Assembly (NCBI GenBank): GCA_900547155.1
Contig: URFH01000005.1
Coordinates: 1-64,000, forward strand
Direction: 5' to 3'
Length of the DNA: 64,000 bases
From: an uncultured bacterium
Lineage (GTDB): Bacteria; Cyanobacteriota; Vampirovibrionia; Gastranaerophilales; Gastranaerophilaceae
This document shows, piece after piece, positions 44,479 to 52,408 of the stretch. Within the stretch, counting starts at the first letter, position 1. Each line of letters starts with the position of its first letter. The position numbers and the translations under genes were made by a program. The notes below the pieces were generated by a model. It was not told where the DNA came from, made no database searches, and saw nothing but the letters and a program-made list of their open reading frames with translations.

Positions 44479-46683
44479 CTATAAAATATCAACCGGATCA
44501 ACATCCACAATCATTTTTATGTCGTTCGGAAGCTTGATTTTCGATAAAAATGACGTAACAAACCCGTGTCCGCGTTCATTGAGCTTGTTTTTTATCAAAA
44601 TCTGAAAACGGTAGTTTTCTTGCAATCTTTCTATCACGCATGGCACAGAACCCAGCACGGCAAGCGGTTCTGCGATGTTCAGCTTATCGACAACTTCGCG
44701 CAGCCTCATCGCAATCTCCATTGCACTTTTTTCCGCACGGAACTGATTTTTTGAAGAAATAACTATGCGGATAATCCTGCTGAAAGGCGGATAATCAAAG
44801 TTTTCGCGTGCTTCGATTTCGGATTTGTAAAAACTCAAATAATCCTGCTCTTTTGCGTTTTCAAGAGCGAAAAAATCGGGGTTGTAGGTTTGAAAATAAA
44901 CCGTTCCGGGGTTGTTTCCGCGCCCTGCGCGCCCTGCAACCTGCGTCAAAAGCTGAAATCCCCGCTCACAGGAGCGAAAATCAGGCAGATTGAACCCGTT
45001 GTCCGCGTTTATTACGCCCACAAGCGTCACATTCGGGTTGTCCAGCCCTTTTGCAATCATCTGTGTGCCGATAAGAATGTCGATTTTGCCCTTTGAAAAG
45101 TCCTCGAGGATTTCAATATGTCGGTTTTTCCTGTTTAACGAATCGCTGTCGAGCCGCTCTATCCTGCAATCGGGGAAAAGTTTTTGCGCAATCAACTCGA
45201 CCCTTTGAACGCCGGTTCCGCTGTTTCGCAGGGCATCTGAGCCGCATTTCGGGCATGATGTGAGGATTCCGGTTTCGTAATTGCAATAGTGGCACTTCAT
45301 TGTCTGGGTTTCGGAGTGAAAAATCAAAGGAATCGCGCATTTCGGGCATTCGATAACCTCCCCGCACGACATGCACTGCGTATAAGTCGAAAATCCGCGC
45401 CGATTCATCAAAATAATCGACTGTTTTCCGTCGCGCAGGTTTTCTTCAATCGCATTAACCAGCGCGCGCGAAAAAATCCCGTGATTAGCCCGAAAATGCT
45501 CCTCTCGCATGTCCACAACCTTGACTTTTGCCATCGGATAATCGTTGTAGCGCTTTTTCATCTCAAGAAGATTGCCCGAATTCAGCGCATAGTAATAAGA
45601 ATTTACGTCAGGCGTGGCGCTGCCGAGCAAAAGCGGGCAGTTGTGCAGCTCCGCAAGCTTTTGCGCAACCTTTTTCGCGTCATAACGGGGCGAGGGGGTG
45701 GATTGTTTGTAGGCGCTTTCGTGTTCTTCGTCAATTATTATCAATCCGATATTTTTCAACGGTGCAAATACCGCAGAGCGCGCTCCTGCAAGGATTTTGA
45801 TTTCATTGTTGTTGATTTTTTGCCAAACATCGTATTTTTCGCCCTCGGAAATGCTTGAATGCCAGATAGCTGTTTTTTCAATCCCGAAACGCCTTGCCAG
45901 CCTTTTTGTCAACTGCGACGCAAGCGCGATTTCCGGCGCAAGAAAGAGTACATTTTGCCCTTTTTCGAGCACTTTTTTTATTGCGTTAAAATAAACCTCG
46001 GTTTTCCCTGACGAAGTTACGCCATGAATCAGTATTTGCCCGCTTTTTCCGAGTCTTTTTTCAATTTCTGCACAAACGGATTTTTGTTCATCCGTCAAAT
46101 CGGGAAACGGCTCCAAATCCTCTTCTTTAAAGATTTCCAGCGGGTTTCTGAACACAGCTTCCTCGCTAATCTCAAGGCAACCGGCTTTTTCGAGCTTATT
46201 TATTGTGGCGCGGGTGGTTTTTGCTTCTTTTTCAAAGTCAATCAGCCTCATTTTGCCCGAAGTTTCGAGTTTTTCAAGGATTTCCTTTTGCCTTTTTGTT
46301 GCGTTTTCGCGGTTTTTGAATTCTACGTATTTATCGCTCTGGCCGTGCATTTGGAGGAATTTCAGGGGGATTGCGCACTCAAGAACCGACTGTAGCGAAC
46401 AAAAATAGTAATTCGCCACCCATTCTAAGAATTTAAGGTATTCAAGGTCAAAAAGCGCCCTTGTGTCGAGGATTTCGGCGATTTTTTTTGCCTTAATATC
46501 TTCGGGCAGGTAATCTGAAAACCCCACAACAAAGGCATTTATCAGCCCCATGCGCCCGAACGGCACTTTTACGGCCTGTCCGATTTTTATTTCGGTTTTC
46601 AGCCCGTCAGGAATCAAATAGCTGAAGGTTTTCACCCCGAGCCCGCCGATACAGGTAAGAACGAGGGCATATTTTTTCAACAT
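44479..46683 (-). CDS. priA: Primosomal protein N' (PriA helicase)
   Basis: PriA reloads the replisome at stalled forks. The protein of about 734 residues has the N-terminal 3'-DNA-binding domain (VPFGRMGLINAFVVGF), Walker A LIHGVTSSGKTEVY, motif II IIDEEHESAYKQ and the paired zinc-binding cysteines (CMSCGEVIECPKCAIPL, CHYCNYETGILTSCPKCGS). The helicase segments TQMIAKGLDNPNVTLVGV and QVAGRAGRG follow. The frame also allows a TTG start at 46725, directly after the PC4-like gene. I prefer ATG 46683 (MLKKYALVLT) because homologues begin near there. It is the second gene of a unit with the PC4-like single-strand-binding protein. Confidence 0.95.
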   Translation of the reverse strand: MLKKYALVLTCIGGLGVKTFSYLIPDGLKTEIKIGQAVKVPFGRMGLINAFVVGFSDYLPEDIKAKKIAEILDTRALFDLEYLKFLEWVANYYFCSLQSVLECAIPLKFLQMHGQSDKYVEFKNRENATKRQKEILEKLETSGKMRLIDFEKEAKTTRATINKLEKAGCLEISEEAVFRNPLEIFKEEDLEPFPDLTDEQKSVCAEIEKRLGKSGQILIHGVTSSGKTEVYFNAIKKVLEKGQNVLFLAPEIALASQLTKRLARRFGIEKTAIWHSSISEGEKYDVWQKINNNEIKILAGARSAVFAPLKNIGLIIIDEEHESAYKQSTPSPRYDAKKVAQKLAELHNCPLLLGSATPDVNSYYYALNSGNLLEMKKRYNDYPMAKVKVVDMREEHFRANHGIFSRALVNAIEENLRDGKQSIILMNRRGFSTYTQCMSCGEVIECPKCAIPLIFHSETQTMKCHYCNYETGILTSCPKCGSDALRNSGTGVQRVELIAQKLFPDCRIERLDSDSLNRKNRHIEILEDFSKGKIDILIGTQMIAKGLDNPNVTLVGVINADNGFNLPDFRSCERGFQLLTQVAGRAGRGNNPGTVYFQTYNPDFFALENAKEQDYLSFYKSEIEARENFDYPPFSRIIRIVISSKNQFRAEKSAMEIAMRLREVVDKLNIAEPLAVLGSVPCVIERLQENYRFQILIKNKLNERGHGFVTSFLSKIKLPNDIKMIVDVDPVDIL

Positions 46684-46728
46684 GCCCTCATTTTGATTTT
46701 TCGTATTCGAGTGCTTTGCGCTCAAGTT

Positions 46729-46974
46729 TTACGCCTCTTCTTCAACCGTCATAAGCTCTTTCATCGCTTCTTCAACAGCGTCTTTCAAGAGTTCAAGGTT
46801 ATCGGGAGAAACTGTAACGCCTTTTTTGGTCGGCAGCCAGTTCATGCCGTCGTCAGTTGTGTAAAAAATTCTCAAATCAAGGTAGCATTTGCCTTTGTAT
46901 TCATTGATTGCGATTTGAAGCTGTTCTGTTGCGCTTCTGGGGATTGTTGCGATAATTTTAGGTTCCGTAGCCAT
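46729..46974 (-). CDS. PC4/YdbC-like single-stranded DNA-binding protein
   Basis: This 81-residue protein resembles the transcriptional coactivator PC4 fold. A beta-sheet segment, CYLDLRIFYTTDDGMNWLPT, is followed by KKGVTVSPDNLELLKDAVEEA and an acidic helix, the usual arrangement of YdbC-type proteins that bind single-stranded DNA as dimers. GAGGAAAAA lies directly before the ATG. The gene is immediately upstream of priA in the same direction (the gap to the priA frame is only a few bases). This suggests a shared transcript and perhaps a shared role at single-stranded DNA, though the second point is inference. Confidence 0.8.
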   Translation of the reverse strand: MATEPKIIATIPRSATEQLQIAINEYKGKCYLDLRIFYTTDDGMNWLPTKKGVTVSPDNLELLKDAVEEAMKELMTVEEEA

Positions 46975-47042
46975 TTTTTCCTCATCTCTCCGTTTTTTAT
47001 TTACAGAATTATTTTAGCACAAACTCCAACAATTGTGCATAC

Positions 47043-47080
47043 TCCCTCCCCGGCTCGGGGAGGGGTGGGGTGGGGATTTG
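47043..47080. repeat. REP-like palindrome
   Basis: CCCTCCCC/GGGGAGGGG hairpin followed by TGGGGTGGGG, the same family as 11022-11062. It starts a 350-nt gene-free stretch (46975-47326) that also holds the hairpins at 47122 and 47193. Confidence 0.8.
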
Positions 47081-47121
47081 CATGGTTTTTTTTGACTTTC
47101 TGCTATATCTGGTGCTGTTCA

Positions 47122-47160
47122 TTTTCTTTCTCTTTTATTGCGACGAAAAGAGAAAGAAAA
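47122..47160. repeat. Perfect 15-bp hairpin, pyrimidine/purine arms
   Basis: TTTTCTTTCTCTTTT (47122-47136) pairs with AAAAGAGAAAGAAAA (47146-47160) around a 9-nt loop. A further AAAAGAAAGAGAAA lies downstream (47167-47180) and could compete for the left arm. Function unknown. Confidence 0.65.
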
Positions 47161-47192
47161 CGAACCAAAAGAAAGAGAAACTCGCAATTGAA

Positions 47193-47279
47193 AAACACTG
47201 TAAAATTTTAGCGTGAAATTTGCATCCACTCCGCTACGCTCCGGTCTGTCAAATTTCGCACTAAAATTCAACAGTGTTT
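47193..47279 (+). repeat. Long imperfect intergenic hairpin (about 30-nt arms)
   Basis: Arms 47193-47222 and 47250-47279 pair with three mismatches and one G-U pair. The 27-nt loop contains CCGCTACGCTCCGG, whose reverse complement (CCGGAGCGTAGCGG) recalls the GAGCGAAGCG loop of the hairpin at 47661-47743. Confidence 0.6.
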
Positions 47280-47326
47280 AATTATTTACTACGGCAAAGC
47301 CTCCACTATTCACGCCGGAAGATATT

Positions 47327-47536
47327 TTACTCATATTCTGCTATTAAGCTAAGCACCTGTTTTTTTGCTGTATTCAAATATCTATCTGAAAGCAATGAAA
47401 GCGTAGTAATTTCTAGATTACTAAAATCGTCTTCACCAAGCAGGATTTTATTGAGAATAGAATGCACATGATAGCTTCTGTACAAATTTTCGTATAATAT
47501 TTTTAACTTTTTCTCTTTTAGCTCTTGTTTACTCAT
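47327..47536 (-). CDS. Small hypothetical protein
   Basis: This 69-residue, predominantly helical protein (MSKQELKEKKLKILYENLYR...) is rich in lysine, leucine and tyrosine and has no recognisable motif, signal peptide or membrane segment. AGG lies about eight bases before the ATG, and amino-acid composition is plausible for a real protein. A 26-nt palindrome at 47611-47636 lies about 75 nt upstream and could be an operator. It is surrounded by repeats on both sides, so it may be a small accessory gene. No function is proposed. Confidence 0.5.
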   Translation of the reverse strand: MSKQELKEKKLKILYENLYRSYHVHSILNKILLGEDDFSNLEITTLSLLSDRYLNTAKKQVLSLIAEYE

Positions 47537-47610
47537 TGAAAATACCTATTTCTTGTTTTTGTGTAATATAAACCAAAGTAATCCAATATTTTAATTTGCA
47601 CAACCTGATA

Positions 47611-47636
47611 AAAATACGTAGAATTCCACGTATTTT
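47611..47636. promoter_or_regulatory. 26-nt palindrome, possible operator
   Basis: AAAATACGT and ACGTATTTT flank AGAATTCC, so the whole 26 nt is a near-perfect dyad centred on GAATTC. It lies upstream of the 69-residue ORF. It could be a repressor site or a small hairpin. Confidence 0.4.
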
Positions 47637-47660
47637 CAATATAATCCCATATCTCCCAAA

Positions 47661-47743
47661 GTAAAACGCCTTTTATATTCATTTTTCGACGCCTATGAGC
47701 GAAGCGAATCGAGCTAGAAAAATGAATATAAAAGGCGTTTTAC
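47661..47743. repeat. Long perfect intergenic hairpin (27-bp stem)
   Basis: GTAAAACGCCTTTTATATTC (start of the arm at 47661-47687) is perfectly complementary to 47717-47743 over 27 bp. The 29-nt loop holds ATGAGCGAAGCGAATCGAGC. It lies 17 nt beyond the lemA stop codon and may help end that transcript, but no T run follows on the minus strand. Confidence 0.8.
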
Positions 47744-47760
47744 GCAACAGCAATAATTAA

Positions 47761-48339
47761 CTAAAACTTCACCTCCGGCACCGCCTTTTCAGCCTCACTC
47801 ACTTCAAAGTACTCACGCGCCTTGATTCCTGAAATCATAGCGACAATATTCGTCGGGAATGTGCGGATTCTGGCGTTCAGCGCTTTTACACTTTCATTAT
47901 AATCGCGTCTTGCCACCGCAATCCTGTTTTCTGTGCCCGCAAGCTCATCCTGCAGCCCGATAAACTGCTTGTCAGCCTTGAGCTCCGGATATCTTTCGAC
48001 AATCATAAGCAATCTTGAAAGCGCTCCGTTAAGCTCCGAGGTGCTTTTTGCAACTGCGTTCACATCCTGCGAATTCATTGCACCGGAAAGCTTTGAGCGT
48101 GCGTCAGCAATGTTTGTGAAAACCGTGCTTTCGTGTTTTGCGTAGCCTTTTACGGTTTCAACAAGGTTCGGAATCAAATCATTACGCCTTTTCAGCTGAT
48201 TTTCAACCTGTGCCCAGTTTGACGTGACCGACTCGTCCATAACCTGCAAATTGTTAAAAGTTCCGATAAACGCGCTGAAAACCATCAAAACTAAGATAAC
48301 AACCAGCCCCAGAACTATCCAAAGTGTATTGTTTTTCAT
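47761..48339 (-). CDS. LemA family membrane protein
   Basis: This 192-residue protein has one N-terminal membrane helix (TLWIVLGLVVILVLMVFSAF) and the LemA core. Features are SNWAQVENQLKRRNDLIPNL near residues 40-59, then VETVKGYAKHE, and a long helical bundle ending in the ARRDYNESVKALNARIRTFP segment. LemA proteins are anchored on the outside of the membrane by the helix, and their exact role is unknown. They are very often encoded with TPM-domain proteins, as here (49048). AAGGG lies seven bases before the ATG. It is the last gene of the TPM - nucleotidyltransferase - lemA unit. Confidence 0.93.
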   Translation of the reverse strand: MKNNTLWIVLGLVVILVLMVFSAFIGTFNNLQVMDESVTSNWAQVENQLKRRNDLIPNLVETVKGYAKHESTVFTNIADARSKLSGAMNSQDVNAVAKSTSELNGALSRLLMIVERYPELKADKQFIGLQDELAGTENRIAVARRDYNESVKALNARIRTFPTNIVAMISGIKAREYFEVSEAEKAVPEVKF

Positions 48340-48354
48340 TTTTTAACCCTTTCT

Positions 48355-49044
48355 CTATAATTTATCCGTATATTTTAATAATCTGTCCGCTTCGTCAATG
48401 AATTTTTGCGCTGTTTTGTCAATATCTGCAAGCTTTTTCCGGCCCTCTTTAAACAAAATCAGCTCCTCAAAAAATTCACTGTTGACCGCCCCGCACTCGC
48501 CCGCAGCCCGCACGGTTTCATAAGGAGTTTCGCCAGCAGGAAGGTTTTTTAGCCTCAAAACAGCTTTCAAAACCGCCATTGCAGTCGCAAGCGACGCCAA
48601 AATCAGCCGCTCAAGCCTCTTTTTGTTCGGTGCAAACAATAAATACTCTTTTCTGAAGCGCATAAGCATATTTTTCGCCTCACGCTCGCACTGGAGCCGC
48701 AAATCGTCATATTTTACATCAATTACGCTAATTATGTCAGTTCCGTACAAAATATGGTGATTTTCCTTGATATCAGCGTATTCCATCGGGTAAACATCCG
48801 CCGAAGAAAACCATTCTGATGTGCTCATAAAAACCGGTACCGGATTTTTGCGTGTCCATTTGTAAACCGCTTTTGTGCAGGATTTCAGGTCTTCTGCTTT
48901 TAAATCCTGCACAATAATCATCAAATCTGCGCCCTCTTTCAGGTCATAGGCGGGGATTCCGGTTTTTGAGCCGTAAACAAAAATCGTTTCCAGCTTGTCT
49001 TTCAAAATATCTTTTAATTCTTCAATAAATTTGTTTACATTCAT
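48355..49044 (-). CDS. Nucleotidyltransferase-fold protein, probably catalytically degenerate
   Basis: This 229-residue protein has an N-terminal segment like minimal nucleotidyltransferases: IFVYGSKTGI with the G-S pair at residues 25-26, then GADLMIIV. Active enzymes have G-S...D-x-D; here the second position is Met42 after Asp40, so one metal ligand appears to be missing. The C-terminal half (about 130-229) is helical, as in HEPN-like partners. The gene lies between the TPM gene (3-nt gap) and lemA (15-nt gap), an uncommon insertion into that pair. A regulatory or binding role is more likely than catalysis. Confidence in the fold is moderate. Confidence 0.65.
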   Translation of the reverse strand: MNVNKFIEELKDILKDKLETIFVYGSKTGIPAYDLKEGADLMIIVQDLKAEDLKSCTKAVYKWTRKNPVPVFMSTSEWFSSADVYPMEYADIKENHHILYGTDIISVIDVKYDDLRLQCEREAKNMLMRFRKEYLLFAPNKKRLERLILASLATAMAVLKAVLRLKNLPAGETPYETVRAAGECGAVNSEFFEELILFKEGRKKLADIDKTAQKFIDEADRLLKYTDKL

Positions 49045-49047
49045 TTT

Positions 49048-49761
49048 TTACCATCCTCTCGAGGCGCCGCCGCCTCCAAAACCGCCTCCGCCGCCGAATC
49101 CTCCGAAACTTCCGCCGCCAAAACCCCCGCCGGAACCGCCAAAACCGCCACCCACAGGCACGATAAAAATATTCATGCGCCATAGAAAATAAAGTATTGC
49201 CAGCGCAAGAAAAAATGACGATAAATCAAAGTCAGAACCTGCCGGAGGCGGGATTTTTGTTGATTTGTCAAGGGTTACGCCGTTTGCAGCAGCAATATCT
49301 TCCGCCAGAACGTACGTTCCGCGCACGATTCCGCTTTCATAATCACCATTTTTGAAGTAAGGGAGCATTTCTTCGTCAATTATTCTGCCGGCTTTTGCGT
49401 CGTTGATTATGCCCTCGAGCCCGTAACCGACTTCGATTCGGACTTTTCGGTCATTCGGCGCAACGAGCACAACCGCACCCTCGTTTTTGTCCTTTGAACC
49501 CACCTTGAAGTCGCGCCCTATCTGTATTGCGACGCTTTCCACGGGTCTTCCGTCAAGCGATTTGACCGTTGCTACCGCTATATCTGCACCGGTTTTGGTT
49601 TGCAGGTCGTACAAAAAGCCGTTTATTGCGCTTTTTGCTTTTGGCGTTAAAATTCCCGCATTGTCGCAGATAAAACCGTCAAATTTATACCCCGTATCGG
49701 CAAAAACCGTAAGAATACAGCTAAAAAAGACAATTATGAGCAGTAGAAATTTTTTACACAT
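49048..49761 (-). CDS. TPM-domain (YgcG-like) protein with glycine-rich tail
   Basis: This 237-residue protein has a signal peptide (KKFLLLIIVFFSCILTVFA), a TPM domain (about 28-150) and a membrane helix (FFLALAILYFLWRMNIFIV). The TPM domain shows DNAGILTPKAKSAINGFL, GADIAVATVKSL, VLVAPNDRKVRIEVGYGLEG and DEEMLPYFKNGDYESGI. The C-terminal tail is built of GGGFGG repeats and ends in GGGASRGW. This is the standard layout of YgcG/TPM proteins that pair with LemA. It is the first gene of the unit. The glycine tail produces a low-complexity stretch at 49060-49150. Confidence 0.93.
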   Translation of the reverse strand: MCKKFLLLIIVFFSCILTVFADTGYKFDGFICDNAGILTPKAKSAINGFLYDLQTKTGADIAVATVKSLDGRPVESVAIQIGRDFKVGSKDKNEGAVVLVAPNDRKVRIEVGYGLEGIINDAKAGRIIDEEMLPYFKNGDYESGIVRGTYVLAEDIAAANGVTLDKSTKIPPPAGSDFDLSSFFLALAILYFLWRMNIFIVPVGGGFGGSGGGFGGGSFGGFGGGGGFGGGGASRGW

Positions 49762-49811
49762 GACCTGTAAATTTTAGCTTTTTTTATGATTTTTTGCAAC
49801 ATTCTAAGGGG

Positions 49812-49973
49812 CTAATCGCAATATGAAGCGCTAACCGTCAAAAATTCCCCGTCCTGAGCGGTGATTGCCCACCTGAGCGGGTCAATTCCCATCTCTTTTA
49901 GCCGGTTTTCGACGTATTCTGACGAAATTTTTTCCGGTTTTTTCAGTTTTACGTCCTTGCTTAGTATCGCCAT
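49812..49973 (-). CDS. Small protein (53 residues) translationally coupled to glmS
   Basis: This small ORF, MAILSKDVKLKKPEKISSEY and onward to TVSASYCD, starts at an ATG that overlaps the glmS stop codon (TAATG), with GGTGGA just upstream in the glmS coding end. It therefore has both a ribosome binding site and a coupling arrangement. The protein is soluble; its second half (RLKEMGIDPLRWAITAQDGE) looks like a short folded unit. I do not recognise it. It is the second gene of the glmS transcript and lies upstream of the TPM gene, with a gap of about 50 nt. Confidence 0.7.
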   Translation of the reverse strand: MAILSKDVKLKKPEKISSEYVENRLKEMGIDPLRWAITAQDGEFLTVSASYCD

Positions 49974-51811
49974 TATTCCACCGTTACTGATTTTGCAAGG
50001 TTTCTGGGCTGGTCAACGTCTTTTCCCAGAAATTCCGCAATGTAATAAGCCAAAAGCTGCAACGGAACCGACGCAAGCACCGGTGAAAGGTACTCATCGA
50101 CCGTCGGAACTTTAAGCACATACTCAAAAAGCCCGTCCAGCGAAACATCTTCCACGGAGGTAAGGGCGATGAGCCTTGCATTTCTGGCTTTTGCCTCTTC
50201 TGCGTTGGAAAGTACCTTGTCATAAACCACTCCGGGCATTAAAATCGCCAGAACCGGCATTGTTTCGTCCAGCATGGCAATCGGGCCGTGTTTCAGTTCG
50301 CCTGCGGGGTAGCCGGTTGCGTTGATGTAGCTGATTTCCTTGAGTTTTAAGGCTCCCTCAAGCGCAGTTGCAAAATTTATGCCGCGTGCAATGTAAATAA
50401 AGTTTCTGAAAGACGAAAAAGCCTTTGCGCACGCCATAACGTTCTCTTTGTGCGAAAGAACCGTTTCAACTTTCTGCGGAAGCTCAAGAAGCTCCTGTTT
50501 CAGGTTATTCAGATGAATCGGGTCGAAAGATTTTTTCGTTTCCGCAACAAAAATCGCAAAAAGATAAAGCGCGATGAGCTGTGCGTTGAAAGATTTTGTA
50601 GCTGCAACGCTGACTTCAATTCCTGCGTTTACGGGGATAAGACTGTCCGCTTCACGCGCCATAATTGAATCAGGGCGGTTTGTGATGATTAAAATGTGAG
50701 AACCGACGGCTTTTGCCTGACGGATTGCCGTAATTGTGTCAGAAGTTTCGCCTGACTGCGAAATTCCTATTACAAGCGTGTTTGCGTCGGTAACGGTTTT
50801 TCTGTAAATGTATTCGCTTGAGCATTCCACGTCAACAGGGATGTTTGTGAATGCTTCGATGACGTATTTTGCAATCATTGCAGCATGGAGCGAGGTTCCG
50901 CAGGCAATAATTTCAATTCTTTTCAGATTTTTAATCTGTTCGGCGGTGAGTTTTACTTCGTCCAGCGTGATGGGCGAATCTACGCCATGCAGCTTGCCTG
51001 TGAGGGCATTTCTGATTACGTCGGGCTGCTCGTGGATTTCTTTGAGCATAAAATGCTTGTATCCTGCTTTGCTTATTGCAATAGGCTCCCACGGGAGGAT
51101 TTCTTCTTTTTTTACCACCTGTTTTCCGTCAATATCCGTAATCAGAACCGTATCGGGCGTCAAAACCGCCACTTCATCGTCATCAAGGTAAATTACGCGT
51201 TTAGTGTATTCAATAATTGCCGGACAATCGCTTGCAAGGTAGTTTTCCGCCTCGCCCAGCGCAACAATCAGGGGCGCATTTTTTCTTGTGCCGACGAGAA
51301 CATTCGGTTCGTCCTGATGCATTACGCAGAGTGCATATGCGCCTTTAATTTGTTTTACTGCGGCTCTTACGGCTTTAGGCAATGAGTGAACTTTGCCGTA
51401 TTCGTGCGCGATTAGGTGCGCGACGACCTCTGTATCGGTTTCGGATTTGAAAATGCAGCCGCGTTTTTCGAGTTCTTCTTTCAGTTCTTTGAAATTTTCG
51501 ATAATTCCGTTGTGAACAATCACGAGTTTTCCGCAATTGCAGGTGTGCGGGTGCGCGTTTATTGTGTTAGGCACGCCGTGGGTTGCCCAGCGGATGTGAC
51601 CGATTCCCATTGTTGTATTTTGGAGGGGATTTTGCTCCATTATTGCTTTGAGGTTCTGGAGTTTGCCCTGTGCTTTGAAAACTTTGATTTTTCCGTCCGA
51701 ATTCACAGCCAGTCCCGCAGAGTCGTAACCTCTGTATTCAAGCTTGCTCAAGCCGTCCAACAAAATCTTAACTACCGGCTTTGAGCCCACATATCCTACA
51801 ATTCCGCACAT
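49973..51811 (-). CDS. glmS: Glutamine--fructose-6-phosphate aminotransferase (isomerizing)
   Basis: GlmS makes glucosamine-6-phosphate, the entry to UDP-GlcNAc and peptidoglycan. The 612-residue protein starts MCGIVGYVG with the catalytic Cys2. It has LEYRGYDSAGLAV and HIRWATHGVPNTINAHPH in the glutaminase domain, two SIS domains (ISQSGETSDTITAIRQAK; EGALKLKEISYINATGYPAGELKHGPIA), and the C-terminal DQPRNLAKSVTVE. Length is standard. GAGG lies about ten bases before the ATG. I see no glmS ribozyme-like sequence upstream, though I could not test this. It is followed by a coupled small gene (49812-49973). Confidence 0.97.
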   Translation of the reverse strand: MCGIVGYVGSKPVVKILLDGLSKLEYRGYDSAGLAVNSDGKIKVFKAQGKLQNLKAIMEQNPLQNTTMGIGHIRWATHGVPNTINAHPHTCNCGKLVIVHNGIIENFKELKEELEKRGCIFKSETDTEVVAHLIAHEYGKVHSLPKAVRAAVKQIKGAYALCVMHQDEPNVLVGTRKNAPLIVALGEAENYLASDCPAIIEYTKRVIYLDDDEVAVLTPDTVLITDIDGKQVVKKEEILPWEPIAISKAGYKHFMLKEIHEQPDVIRNALTGKLHGVDSPITLDEVKLTAEQIKNLKRIEIIACGTSLHAAMIAKYVIEAFTNIPVDVECSSEYIYRKTVTDANTLVIGISQSGETSDTITAIRQAKAVGSHILIITNRPDSIMAREADSLIPVNAGIEVSVAATKSFNAQLIALYLFAIFVAETKKSFDPIHLNNLKQELLELPQKVETVLSHKENVMACAKAFSSFRNFIYIARGINFATALEGALKLKEISYINATGYPAGELKHGPIAMLDETMPVLAILMPGVVYDKVLSNAEEAKARNARLIALTSVEDVSLDGLFEYVLKVPTVDEYLSPVLASVPLQLLAYYIAEFLGKDVDQPRNLAKSVTVE

Positions 51812-52044
51812 ATAATATTTCCTCTGATTAGCTATATAAAATATAATAATGAGTATTTTACTTTAAAAAACCTTTTTTGGGTAGGTGAAGAAATTAATTT
51901 TATATTAAGATTTAAAATTTGATTTTTATTATAACGAATTGTAAATATTGCCGTCATTTTTCTAAAGTTTTTCCAAAATCATGCCGATAACTAAAATGTG
52001 AATCGAAAGTGTGATTCAATAGTCAACTAATAGGAGGTCACTTC

Positions 52045-52203
52045 GTGATAGCAAAAAACAGGTATTATGGCATTGATTATGAAGAAGGGCTGGAGGAGTT
52101 GCAAAACGAACTCGCCGAATTCAAAATGATGTTCAACGAAAAAAACTGTTTCAAAATGAAAAAAAAGGAGAAAAAATTTAGAAATAAACCCGTTTACGAA
52201 TAG
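52045..52203 (+). CDS. Small protein (52 residues) of unknown function
   Basis: A GTG start at 52045 is preceded by a perfect AGGAGG with seven bases of spacing, the strongest ribosome binding site in the window. It opens a frame reading IAKNRYYGIDYEEGLEELQN, then ELAEFKMMFNE and a very basic tail (KMKKKEKKFRNKPVYE). The first half is acidic and probably helical. A hairpin terminator follows at 52237-52260, so this is a complete small transcription unit. A small inverted repeat (TGAATC/GATTCA, 51999-52018) lies just before the ribosome binding site. Family unknown. Confidence 0.7.
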   Translation: MIAKNRYYGIDYEEGLEELQNELAEFKMMFNEKNCFKMKKKEKKFRNKPVYE

Positions 52204-52236
52204 AATTTTATAAAAAAACTGAATAGAAAAAGCAGG

Positions 52237-52260
52237 GCGGCTCTTGATGGGCCGCTTTTT
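52237..52260 (+). terminator. Intrinsic terminator of the 52045 small gene
   Basis: GCGGC (52237-52241) and GCCGC (52251-52255) form a stem followed by TTTTT. It lies 34 nt after the stop codon. Confidence 0.8.
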
Positions 52261-52280
52261 GTATGGGTTTTGAGGGAACG

Positions 52281-52316
52281 CTCCCCACCCCGGCCCTCCC
52301 CGAGTTGGGGAGGGAG
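52281..52316. repeat. REP-like palindrome
   Basis: CCCTCCCC, GAGTT loop, GGGGAGGG, preceded by CTCCCCACCCCGG. Same family as 57407-57494, but without the second hairpin. Confidence 0.8.
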
Positions 52317-52408
52317 TTTTTTGGAGGGTAAGTCGGGGGAACTATATCAACAGGCTTTTTGATGTGGTATAATCATCTCAAAATTATTATTCAGCGGGGG
52401 TTTTTTAA

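Noticed and set aside
49048..49192. Plus-strand proline-rich ORF opposite the TPM gene tail
   Set aside because: It is the complement of the GGGFGG-encoding low-complexity tail and has no independent support.
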